Shown: one piece after another, positions 1-5,276 of the stretch
Position numbering within the stretch: position 1 is the stretch's first letter
Layout: each line of letters starts with the position of its first letter
NCBI GenBank assembly: GCA_937901345.1
Contig: CALCHM010000021.1
Location: 1-6,943 of the forward strand
Source of the DNA: an uncultured Prevotella sp.
Lineage (GTDB): Bacteria; Bacteroidota; Bacteroidia; Bacteroidales; Bacteroidaceae
Reading direction: 5' to 3'
Length of the DNA stretch: 6,943 bases
Translations under genes and position numbers: made by a program
The notes under the pieces: model-generated
What the model was told of the DNA's origin: nothing
What the model saw: the letters and a program-made list of their open reading frames with translations, nothing else
Databases searched by the model: none

Positions 1-54
1 TGCGCGGTAAAGCGTCGCTTCACGTTGCATCTGGTTCATATAGATTTTAGCCAT
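1..54 (-). CDS. 5' end of an unidentified gene, cut by the window edge
   Basis: Reading leftwards from the ATG at 54 gives 18 open codons (MAKIYMNQMQREATLYRA) up to the window edge. The start overlaps the end of the 175-aa gene by 8 nt (ATGGCTAA, shared start and stop), which is typical of translational coupling. An AGGAAG stretch lies just upstream of the ATG and could serve as a ribosome binding site. The visible peptide is polar and has no signal peptide. I do not recognise the family from 18 residues. The overlap and the ribosome-site-like sequence are what make this a gene rather than a chance frame; it presumably belongs to the same transcript and the same element module as the 175-aa gene. 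Confidence 0.55.
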   Translation of the reverse strand, partial: MAKIYMNQMQREATLYRA

Positions 55-574
55 GACTTCCTGTTTTGGGGAGTTGTTCGTTTTCGGCAGATAAGGTCGC
101 ACTCTTTTTACGATAAATTTTGTGCAAGACGATTCCTTTCTGCAAATAAAGTTTACGAAGTCTGTAAAACTTCTGTCTTACAGCCTCACGAGCATCAAGG
201 GAAATACCATTGTCGGCACACCATTTATCGATACCCTTATTCAATTCTCCCTTGGCATACATCAACGGAAAACACTCTGCCCAGAGTTGGATCTTGAAGA
301 GTCCGTTGATGGCAGAAGCAACTGCCCGTTGTCCATCACGACCGAGATAGTTATAGTGCTCCGGTTTTCGGTAGCGACAATCCGTGATGACAATGGCAAC
401 CGTTTCCTCACCAGGCAACTCCGGCAGCACAGTCATGGGTCGACGGGAGAGGTGACGGTGAATCACTTCATTTTCGTATGAACGTTCTGGAAACCGCACT
501 GGGTTTCCAAGGTGAAAGGTCAACCATTCTTTGATGTACCTTTCAACTTTGATGTGTACTGTTATATCTTTCAT
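47..574 (-). CDS. uncharacterised 175-aa mobile-element protein with YNYL and IQLW motifs
   Basis: A soluble, basic 175-aa protein with no signal peptide or membrane segment. Visible marks are an N-terminal VHIKVERYIKEWL stretch (about residues 6-18), a short VAIVI strand (59-63), YNYL (74-77), IQLW (95-98), and a C-terminal region (113-155) ending in a basic Arg/Tyr/Lys-rich helix (QKFYRLRKLY) that could bind nucleic acid. From memory, this motif order resembles a family of uncharacterised proteins found in Bacteroidetes prophages and related elements; I could not check that and know no assigned function. The ATG at 574 is the only sensible start: the ATG a few bases upstream is in another frame and stops at once. 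It is separated from the primase gene by about 400 bp of repeat-rich DNA and a terminator, so it is probably transcribed separately, and it is coupled to the next gene leftwards. No consensus TAnnTTTG promoter is visible upstream. Confidence 0.75.
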   Translation of the reverse strand: MKDITVHIKVERYIKEWLTFHLGNPVRFPERSYENEVIHRHLSRRPMTVLPELPGEETVAIVITDCRYRKPEHYNYLGRDGQRAVASAINGLFKIQLWAECFPLMYAKGELNKGIDKWCADNGISLDAREAVRQKFYRLRKLYLQKGIVLHKIYRKKSATLSAENEQLPKTGSHG

Positions 575-621
575 AGGACCATATATTGATTTTTTCTCTC
601 ACGCGCACGCGTATGTGTTTT

Positions 622-945
622 TGCGCCTACAACCATCTGAAAACGCTACGTATTGATTTACAGGTAGTTAATCTTAAATGTTTTGTAGAGTTTGTAGAAA
701 ATGCGCCTACAAACGCCATTTTTGGGAAATCTTGTAGAGTGTTGTAGCATGATTTTTGAGCGTCGCTCTACAAAATTGACTTTCTAAATCCATGATATTT
801 AATTATTTATAAAATGTAGAGTTTTGTAGAGTATGTAGATAGTAACTTTATCGGATGTGTTAGGCAGGATGTGTGTTTAGTATATAAAAATGAGAAAGAG
901 CCAGCGTGTTTCCCAACAGGCTGACTCATGCAAACAAATGTAGAG
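622..945. repeat. iteron-like TGTAG(AG) repeat array
   Basis: The gene-free spacer 575-977 holds at least 11 copies of TGTAG. Forward copies start at 684, 693, 733, 743, 815, 825, 834 and 939; reverse copies (CTACA) lie at 627-631, 707-711 and 768-772. The best form is WTGTAGAG: TTGTAGAG occurs exactly at 683-690, 732-739 and 824-831, and inverted at 766-773; ATGTAGAG occurs at 814-821 and 938-945. Two reverse copies share the longer word TGCGCCTACAA (622-632, 702-712). Opposed copies can form hairpins: TTTGTAG/CTACAAA (691-697 with 707-713) and TTGTAGAG/CTCTACAA (732-739 with 766-773). Chance would give roughly one 5-mer hit over both strands in this length. Position beside a primase-helicase gene suggests a replication origin or multi-site binding region; an operator array for the 175-aa gene is the main alternative. 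Spacing is irregular, so it is not a CRISPR array. Confidence 0.65.
881..927 (-). terminator. likely intrinsic terminator after the primase operon
   Basis: Positions 898-927 fold into a hairpin with isolated 1x1 mismatches: GAG/CTC, CAGC/GCTG and TGTT/AACA around a TCCC loop. Read on the minus strand it is followed by TTTCTCATTTTTATA, a U-rich tail. It lies about 50 bp past the primase-helicase stop, the expected place. An outer 8-bp inverted repeat (ATGAGAAA 890-897, TTTCTCAT 949-956) could extend the structure. Confidence 0.65.
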
Positions 946-977
946 ATGTTTCTCATGTATTGATTTAAGGTTTTTGC

Positions 978-3900
978 TTATTCATTTTCTTCAAAAGGAA
1001 ATTCTTTGGGTTTCATCCGTTCCTCCCGTCGTCTCTTGCCTTCCTCCTCCATGAGTTCGTCATCCGTCTTGATTAACGAAGAGGTGGTTGTTTCAAGAGA
1101 GATACCATACTTCTCCTTCAGTATCGCATAGTCGAAGGTCATGGCACGTAGGACACGTTCCACGGGTTTCATCTTACCCGTGCCATCGTCTCTCGTTTCT
1201 AGATAACCATTCGCAAAACTCTTGAAGCGAACACTATTGAGGTGCCCCATGAAGTATTCTGTATGCTTGAGGTATTCCCTCAAAGCATCGTCGGGGATAA
1301 TCTTATCTCCCGACCGACGTGCGGCTTCTTTATAGAGCATAAAAACACGACTGACGTTGAGGTAGAGGATGGGATGAGGAGTTGAATACTCTCTATCCTT
1401 AATGATGTCACTCCTAAACGTACGCACCTCCTTAATGCGATAATCACCATCCTCGTACAGATTACCATTGTCACGAAGGAACATGAGCATGCGCCAGAAG
1501 TGAGCGAGTTCATTACCTTCGCCACTCATGCTGTTTTGCTTCACCATGAGTTTCATGCTGATTTCAAACACTTCATCGTAGGAGAAGGGAAACTTCAAGC
1601 GTTCCTCGACGCAAGCGAAGATCGCCAGAAGTTTACTCCAGTTCTCCACGATACGTGTTTCGAGTGGCGCACCATCGGTGTACTTGTTGATTTGCTCGGT
1701 AACATCGTTGTAGCGATTGATGAACTCCCCCTGGACACGTTTACGTTGCTCCAGGACTTGAAGCGTGAGGTGGGTGAGTCCCATTTCTTGAATGGATCTC
1801 AACGCCGCAAAGCGCTGGCGCTGTTCTTTGGTAAACTCAGAGGTTTGGAAGGATAAGAACACGCAACGGTGAAACAATGCGATGTCTGCGGTTGGAATTT
1901 CCTGTCCGCTGAAGATGACACCGGTCTTGACGGCCGTCATCTTTCTATCCTCAAAGGAACTGCCACCCATCTTGGTACGTCCTACACCATCATAGAGACC
2001 CTTTAAGAACTCAATCATGCGCGGATGTAAGTCGTTCTTGTACTCGTCAAAGTGCACCAAAGCATTACAGACATACGCCACGTCATCGTTAAGGGCGATT
2101 GGCGTAGAGTTCTTTAGGTTGGGCGCCTTGTTGTCCACCACAAAGAACGCCATGAGAGCAGCACCCAATTCCGTCTTACCTGAACCTTTTGGACCGAAGA
2201 GGTTCAGAAGAGGGAAGGAGCGTGTGTAACTCGTTACGATGTCACGGAAGAGTGATGCTAACCAATAGCACAGTCCGACCTTGCCGTTGTCTCCATAAAC
2301 CTCAATGAATTGTTTCATATAGTGGTCGAAGGGGATGGTCTGCAAGGTGCGATGCACGAACTTCTTTTGACGTTCGTAGGAGGTATCTCCTTCATCATGC
2401 GTGACAACGGCTGCTGGAATGTACCAATTGTTATGTTCTTGGTCTCCTTTCTTCTCCTCATCGTCCTTGGCGATTGAGACAATGCCGTATTGGTTGGTCT
2501 TCAGGAAAGCGCCATCTTTCCAGATGCCGTTACCGAAGGCATAAAAGCCAACGGGATTCCATCCCATTTGCTTGACCAGTGATGCTGTTTCGGTATTGTC
2601 GTAGAGGTAGCGTTTAAGTTTGATGAGTTCACCTTCACCAGCTTCCCACGTGAAGTTACCACGACTTTCTATGCGCTGACGGAAACGACTGAGAGATACC
2701 AGGTCTTCCGGCATGAGTTCAATGATTCTGGTCGTACCTCGAAAGTTCTTGATTTCGTAGGTACGTCGAGACTTGTCACTGTCGATGATGTGATAGAGTG
2801 GTTTCATGGTGAAGTTGCACCAATTGTCTTCGCCTTTATCAGACATGCCTATGTAGCAGTTGTTCTCTTCGTAGAAGCCATACTGGAGCAAGTCAATCTG
2901 TTGCTTGCGGTTGGTTTCTTCACGCTGGCGCTCACGTTTGGCACCCATGATGCGCTGGCGCCAAACGTCCTTACCCTTACGAATTTTGTTGAGTTCTTCA
3001 ATGAGAATATCCAGCGTAGTCGCGTTCTCAAAATAACTGGCGACCTCTGCCACATCTGACATCCAATCGGTTTTCTGATAGACATTATCCTTGTCATTCC
3101 AGGTTTTGCGAGCATACCATCCACAAAACTCCTCTTCAGGGAGCAAGTCGAGTTGCGAAGCAGCGGTAAAGAAACTACCTGGGTCTTGCTTCCTGTTTCC
3201 TTCTGCAAGTGGGAGTTCACGGACGGATACCTTGAACCCCATTGCAATCGCTTGCTTTCCGTTCTTGATAACGTACTTGATGCCGGCACCGAAGCGTTCA
3301 CCTTCTGAAGGAGGGTCTGCGTCGTTGATGAAGCACAGCATGTTGCAGGACTTCTTAAGGGTTGTAAGTTGTTCCTTGGTCCAGGCGCCACCTAATGGCG
3401 CCACAACGTTACAGATGCCCACAGAATGCATTTTTAGGACGTCAGGAGCTCCTTCCACTAAGAAGAACTGTCCTTTCTTCACCCCTTCACGAATGGCTTC
3501 ATCAATACCGAAGATGCAGTGTTTCTTCTTATAGACGATACTCTCCTTAGAGTTCAGATACTTGCTCTCACTGGAACCTGTAAGGTCACGGGCGGTAAAA
3601 CCGACAATGTGTTTGCTTCGGTCACGAATGGGGAAGACAAGGCGGTCTCGAAAAAAATCATAGTATTCATTACTTTCGGAGTTGACGCCTAGAAGACTCG
3701 CTTCTTCCAGCAAATCAAAGTTTTCCCCATGTTTACTCGCCCATGTGAAAAGGTCGTTGTGTTTCTTGGCATAACCCATTCCGGATTCTCGGACGTATTG
3801 CTCGCCAAAACGAGAATAGGCATATTGGAGTGCTTTGCCATTTGCAGGGTCGAAGAGGTTCTTTACGAAGTAATTGGCCACACGTTCATTGAGGTTATAA

Positions 3901-4244
3901 ATAGACTCACGATGTAGGCGCTGTTCGCGCTCTACATCGGTTTCCTCTGCCTCAAAGAAGTCAACCCCAAAGCGTTTAGCTAAGGACTTGACGGCTTGAG
4001 GGAACGTATAGTTCTCATGCTTCATCACAAACTTGATAACGTTTCCACCTTCTTGACAGGCACCGAAGCAGTGCCAGGTTTGTCGAGCTGGGGAGACGTG
4101 GAAGGATGGTGTCTTCTCTTGGTGGAAAGGACAACAGCAAACGTAGGTGCTGCCTTTCCTTACCAAGTCCGGTACCGCTTCCCTTATCACCGTTACAATG
4201 TCTGCACGGTCAAGTATTGCATCAATGGTTTCCTGACTAATCAT
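978..4244 (-). CDS. DnaG-type primase fused to an AAA+/DUF927-like helicase ATPase
   Basis: A 1088-aa cytoplasmic replication protein that probably lays RNA primers and unwinds DNA for the element. Domains in order: CHC2 zinc-binding domain, ligands C38, H41, C59 and C63 (CPFHQEKTPSF, then HCFGAC); Toprim primase core, about residues 190-345, with the VEGAPDV acidic motif (E264, D268) and DAD (D308, D310); a linker with a charged, probably coiled stretch (about 415-455); then an ATPase with Walker A GPKGSGKT (684-691), Walker B LVHFDE (729-734), a sensor-like IFSGQE (777-782) and a possible arginine finger HRC (R793). The ATPase order resembles DUF927/superfamily-3-like AAA+ modules rather than the RecA-type helicase of T7 gp4; this is inference. 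Residues after about 800 are unassigned. The ATG at 4244 overlaps the upstream stop (ATGA), so it is co-translated with the 82-aa gene. The last zinc pair is C-x3-C, against C-x2-C in E. coli DnaG. Confidence 0.9.
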   Translation of the reverse strand: MISQETIDAILDRADIVTVIREAVPDLVRKGSTYVCCCPFHQEKTPSFHVSPARQTWHCFGACQEGGNVIKFVMKHENYTFPQAVKSLAKRFGVDFFEAEETDVEREQRLHRESIYNLNERVANYFVKNLFDPANGKALQYAYSRFGEQYVRESGMGYAKKHNDLFTWASKHGENFDLLEEASLLGVNSESNEYYDFFRDRLVFPIRDRSKHIVGFTARDLTGSSESKYLNSKESIVYKKKHCIFGIDEAIREGVKKGQFFLVEGAPDVLKMHSVGICNVVAPLGGAWTKEQLTTLKKSCNMLCFINDADPPSEGERFGAGIKYVIKNGKQAIAMGFKVSVRELPLAEGNRKQDPGSFFTAASQLDLLPEEEFCGWYARKTWNDKDNVYQKTDWMSDVAEVASYFENATTLDILIEELNKIRKGKDVWRQRIMGAKRERQREETNRKQQIDLLQYGFYEENNCYIGMSDKGEDNWCNFTMKPLYHIIDSDKSRRTYEIKNFRGTTRIIELMPEDLVSLSRFRQRIESRGNFTWEAGEGELIKLKRYLYDNTETASLVKQMGWNPVGFYAFGNGIWKDGAFLKTNQYGIVSIAKDDEEKKGDQEHNNWYIPAAVVTHDEGDTSYERQKKFVHRTLQTIPFDHYMKQFIEVYGDNGKVGLCYWLASLFRDIVTSYTRSFPLLNLFGPKGSGKTELGAALMAFFVVDNKAPNLKNSTPIALNDDVAYVCNALVHFDEYKNDLHPRMIEFLKGLYDGVGRTKMGGSSFEDRKMTAVKTGVIFSGQEIPTADIALFHRCVFLSFQTSEFTKEQRQRFAALRSIQEMGLTHLTLQVLEQRKRVQGEFINRYNDVTEQINKYTDGAPLETRIVENWSKLLAIFACVEERLKFPFSYDEVFEISMKLMVKQNSMSGEGNELAHFWRMLMFLRDNGNLYEDGDYRIKEVRTFRSDIIKDREYSTPHPILYLNVSRVFMLYKEAARRSGDKIIPDDALREYLKHTEYFMGHLNSVRFKSFANGYLETRDDGTGKMKPVERVLRAMTFDYAILKEKYGISLETTTSSLIKTDDELMEEEGKRRREERMKPKEFPFEENE

Positions 4245-4489
4245 ATGTCAATTTCCATAGGTTGAATTTTACTTTTAGTTCGCTCAGTTACTTCCTTTAC
4301 GAGTTCGTATTTCGTATTAGCAACAAGCTCATTCATCATTTCAAATTCAAGTTTACTCCATGAGTTATTTTTGAGACGATAAAAGAACTGGTTATAATTC
4401 ATGCCGGACAATTCTTGGACATTTTTTCTGAAGTTTGTTCTTTGTTTTCTGCCCAATTTGTAATAAAATGCTTCAACTGTAGTTTGCAT
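4241..4489 (-). CDS. small helix-turn-helix-like protein, operon leader gene
   Basis: An 82-aa basic protein, no signal peptide or membrane segment. Residues about 14-50 read as a compact helical DNA-binding unit: a basic helix (RKQRTNFRKNVQEL), a short turn at SGMN, a second helix YNQFFYRLKNN as candidate recognition helix, then WSKLEFEMMNELV. The tail (57-82) is charged. The look is that of small phage regulators of the Cro/CII size class, but I cannot name a family. It is the first gene of the operon and its stop overlaps the primase-helicase start by 4 nt (ATGA), so the two are made together. It may autoregulate the operon, for instance through the ATTTTGTAAC boxes upstream, or act as a replication accessory protein. 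The ATG at 4489 is preceded by AT-rich DNA with no clear Shine-Dalgarno, as is usual in Bacteroidetes. Confidence 0.75.
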   Translation of the reverse strand: MQTTVEAFYYKLGRKQRTNFRKNVQELSGMNYNQFFYRLKNNSWSKLEFEMMNELVANTKYELVKEVTERTKSKIQPMEIDI

Positions 4490-4548
4490 ATTTTGTTAGA
4501 ATTTTAATGTTTGTGATTTCATTATAATTTTGTAACGCTTCTGGGGTG

Positions 4549-4695
4549 GTGAATATCAAAGATACTTATTTACCTGTGTTACAAAATCTTGGCATCTATA
4601 CAAATATACTGAAAAATGAGGTTTTATACAATAGGGTAGCAGTCGATGAAACGGGTCATTTGGGAGTTTTAACTACTATGTTGCAGAGCAATTAA
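4549..4695 (+). CDS. possible small gene (48 aa), divergent from the primase operon
   Basis: A GTG at 4549 (or 4546) opens a frame that runs to TAA at 4693-4695. The peptide (begins VNIKDTYLPVLQNLGIYTNI, ends GVLTTMLQSN) has a protein-like alternation of hydrophobic and polar residues and ordinary codons in an otherwise AT-rich, stop-rich spacer. A G-rich stretch (GGGGTG) abuts the start. Against it: no ATG, very short, and the frame crosses the predicted minus-strand promoter. It is divergent from the regulator gene, the usual place for a phage switch gene or leader peptide. It could equally be a remnant of a longer gene. I recognise no family. Confidence 0.3.
   Translation: MNIKDTYLPVLQNLGIYTNILKNEVLYNRVAVDETGHLGVLTTMLQSN
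4557..4585 (-). promoter_or_regulatory. Bacteroides-type promoter for the regulator/primase operon
   Basis: On the minus strand, TTTG (4585-4582), 17 bp, then TATCTTTG (4564-4557) matches the known Bacteroides -33/-7 pattern (TTTG ... TAnnTTTG). Transcription would begin near 4550, giving a leader of about 60 nt before the ATG at 4489. A second possible box, TATATTTG at 4608-4601 with ATTG at 4632-4629 (20-bp gap), lies further upstream and may be a second start. The -33 box sits inside one of the ATTTTGTAAC repeats, so a protein bound there would be expected to affect this promoter. Confidence 0.55.
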
Positions 4696-4739
4696 AACTA
4701 ACAAAAACGTCGGGTCTGTTGATTTTAACGGACCCGACG
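4692..4739 (-). terminator. strong hairpin with a minus-strand U-tail
   Basis: Positions 4708-4720 (CGTCGGGTCTGTT) pair with 4727-4739 (AACGGACCCGACG) over 13 bp with one G-U pair and a 6-nt loop. On the minus strand the stem is followed by TTTTTGTTAGTTTTAA, a good intrinsic-terminator tail; on the plus strand there is no T run after it. It would stop minus-strand transcripts before they reach the regulator/primase promoter. It also lies 12 bp after the possible small plus-strand gene, so a two-way role is possible. Confidence 0.6.
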
Positions 4740-4980
4740 AAGGATTGACAAATTCAAGATGCTATAGAAGCGTACAGATAAAATTTGCTGAAAAATTTTT
4801 GATTTTTTATGTCCTTGAAACGAATTTGCATAGTATCAAATGGCAAAATTGGACAGACACAAAAGTTGTAATTTTCAACGGTACGAATGAAAAAAATAGA
4901 CAACGAAAAAAAATAGTGTTAGAATTTTCTAATACTAAAAAATGTTGTAATTTTGTAACGCAAACGATAATGAAAATGTA

Positions 4981-5002
4981 GAACCTTTTGGTTCATTTTT
5001 TT
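4981..5002 (+). terminator. weak plus-strand terminator-like hairpin
   Basis: GAACC (4981-4985), a TTTT loop and GGTTC (4990-4994) form a 5-bp stem followed by A and seven T residues on the plus strand. The stem is short, so function is uncertain. It would stop plus-strand transcription from the 4500-4950 region before the integrase gene. Confidence 0.35.
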
Positions 5003-5100
5003 ACTGTGAAAGTCAGACACTATTCAGACAGTAGAGATACATTTTTAACATTATTGAGTACGTGATATCATTAAATAAAAGACATTTTTCATAGGTTACC

Positions 5101-5130
5101 GATACCCGTTTGAATCGGGTCTCCGCAACT
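5101..5130 (+). other. tRNA 3'-end-like hairpin, possible integrase attachment site
   Basis: ACCCG (5104-5108), a 7-nt loop TTTGAAT and CGGGT (5116-5120) mimic a tRNA T arm, followed by CTCCGCA and A as in the 3' acceptor strand. The loop differs from the tRNA consensus TTCRANT by T in place of the invariant C. No D arm or anticodon arm precedes it, so it is not a complete tRNA. Many tyrosine recombinases use the 3' end of a tRNA gene, and the Bacteroides element NBU1 uses a core ending TCTCCGC in a tRNA-Leu gene. Position, about 145 bp upstream of the integrase start, fits an attachment site. A plain hairpin is the alternative. Confidence 0.35.
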
Positions 5131-5188
5131 AAAAAGCAAACAAATGTATGTAGATAAAGCAATTTATCGCATACATTTTTTGTTTTTA

Positions 5189-5226
5189 TCCCACTAAGCA
5201 AAAACAAGTGGGACGAAAATGGGACG
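5189..5226 (+). repeat. inverted repeat and GGGACG pair upstream of the integrase
   Basis: TCCCACT (5189-5195) and AGTGGGA (5207-5213) form a 7-bp inverted repeat with an 11-nt loop, and TGGGACG occurs twice 11 bp apart (5209-5215, 5220-5226), on the same face of the helix. TCAGACA also occurs three times in this region (5013-5019, 5024-5030, 5235-5241). Short phased repeats here could be integrase arm sites or control sites for the gene at 5277. There is no T run after the hairpin, so it is not a terminator. Confidence 0.4.
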
Positions 5227-5276
5227 CAGTATAATCAGACATTTTGTCTTCATTTCAGATTTGAGGTGGCGAAAAA

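Larger units (their letters stand above)
4525..4961. repeat. three ATTTTGTAAC boxes (possible operators)
   Basis: An exact 14-bp direct repeat, TAATTTTGTAACGC, lies at 4525-4538 and 4948-4961. A 10-bp inverted copy, GTTACAAAAT, lies at 4578-4587. The first and the inverted copy flank the -7 box of the regulator/primase operon, as expected of an operator pair; the third lies between that operon and the integrase. A degenerate relative, GTTGTAATTTTCAACG, is at 4865-4880. TAATTTTG also fits a plus-strand -7 box, but no well-spaced TTTG precedes either copy. Candidate binders are the 82-aa protein or the integrase. Confidence 0.45.
4740..5276. other. AT-rich integrase upstream region without a convincing gene
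   Basis: Apart from the hairpins and repeats listed separately, this stretch holds only short frames that begin with TTG, are rich in AT-driven residues and overlap structured DNA. I see no convincing protein gene, and no perfect TAnnTTTG promoter for the integrase. GAGGTGG at 5263-5269 is a plausible ribosome binding site for the integrase ATG at 5277. The 13-mer GCAAACAAATGTA (5136-5148) and 11-mer GTATGTAGATA (5146-5156) recur in the TGTAG array region at 930-942 and 831-841. Confidence 0.5.

Noticed and set aside
25..481. Overlapping plus-strand frames opposite the 175-aa gene
   Set aside because: They lie antisense to the coupled minus-strand genes, lack start signals and read like shadow translations.
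853..874. GGATGTGT direct repeat (853-860 and 867-874)
   Set aside because: A single 8-bp pair in G/T-rich sequence; too weak to call a separate feature although it lies within the repeat region.
622..945. CRISPR array or simple tandem repeat
   Set aside because: The repeat unit is only 5-8 bp, occurs in both orientations and has irregular spacing without uniform spacers.
4745..4981. 78-codon plus-strand frame in the integrase upstream region
   Set aside because: It starts with TTG, has no ATG upstream in frame, crosses AT-rich spacer with low-complexity codons, and resembles no protein I know. Its end next to a weak hairpin seems coincidental.
5101..5130. Complete tRNA gene
   Set aside because: Only a T-arm-like hairpin and acceptor-like end are present; no D arm, anticodon arm or matching 5' acceptor strand lies upstream, and the T loop has T in place of its invariant C.
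5013..5207. 64-codon minus-strand frame in front of the integrase
   Set aside because: TTG start, no ribosome site, and it overlaps the tRNA-like hairpin and phased repeats; more likely chance in AT-rich DNA.
5189..5213. Terminator upstream of the integrase
   Set aside because: The 7-bp hairpin has no T run after it on either strand; on the minus strand it is followed by A-rich sequence.
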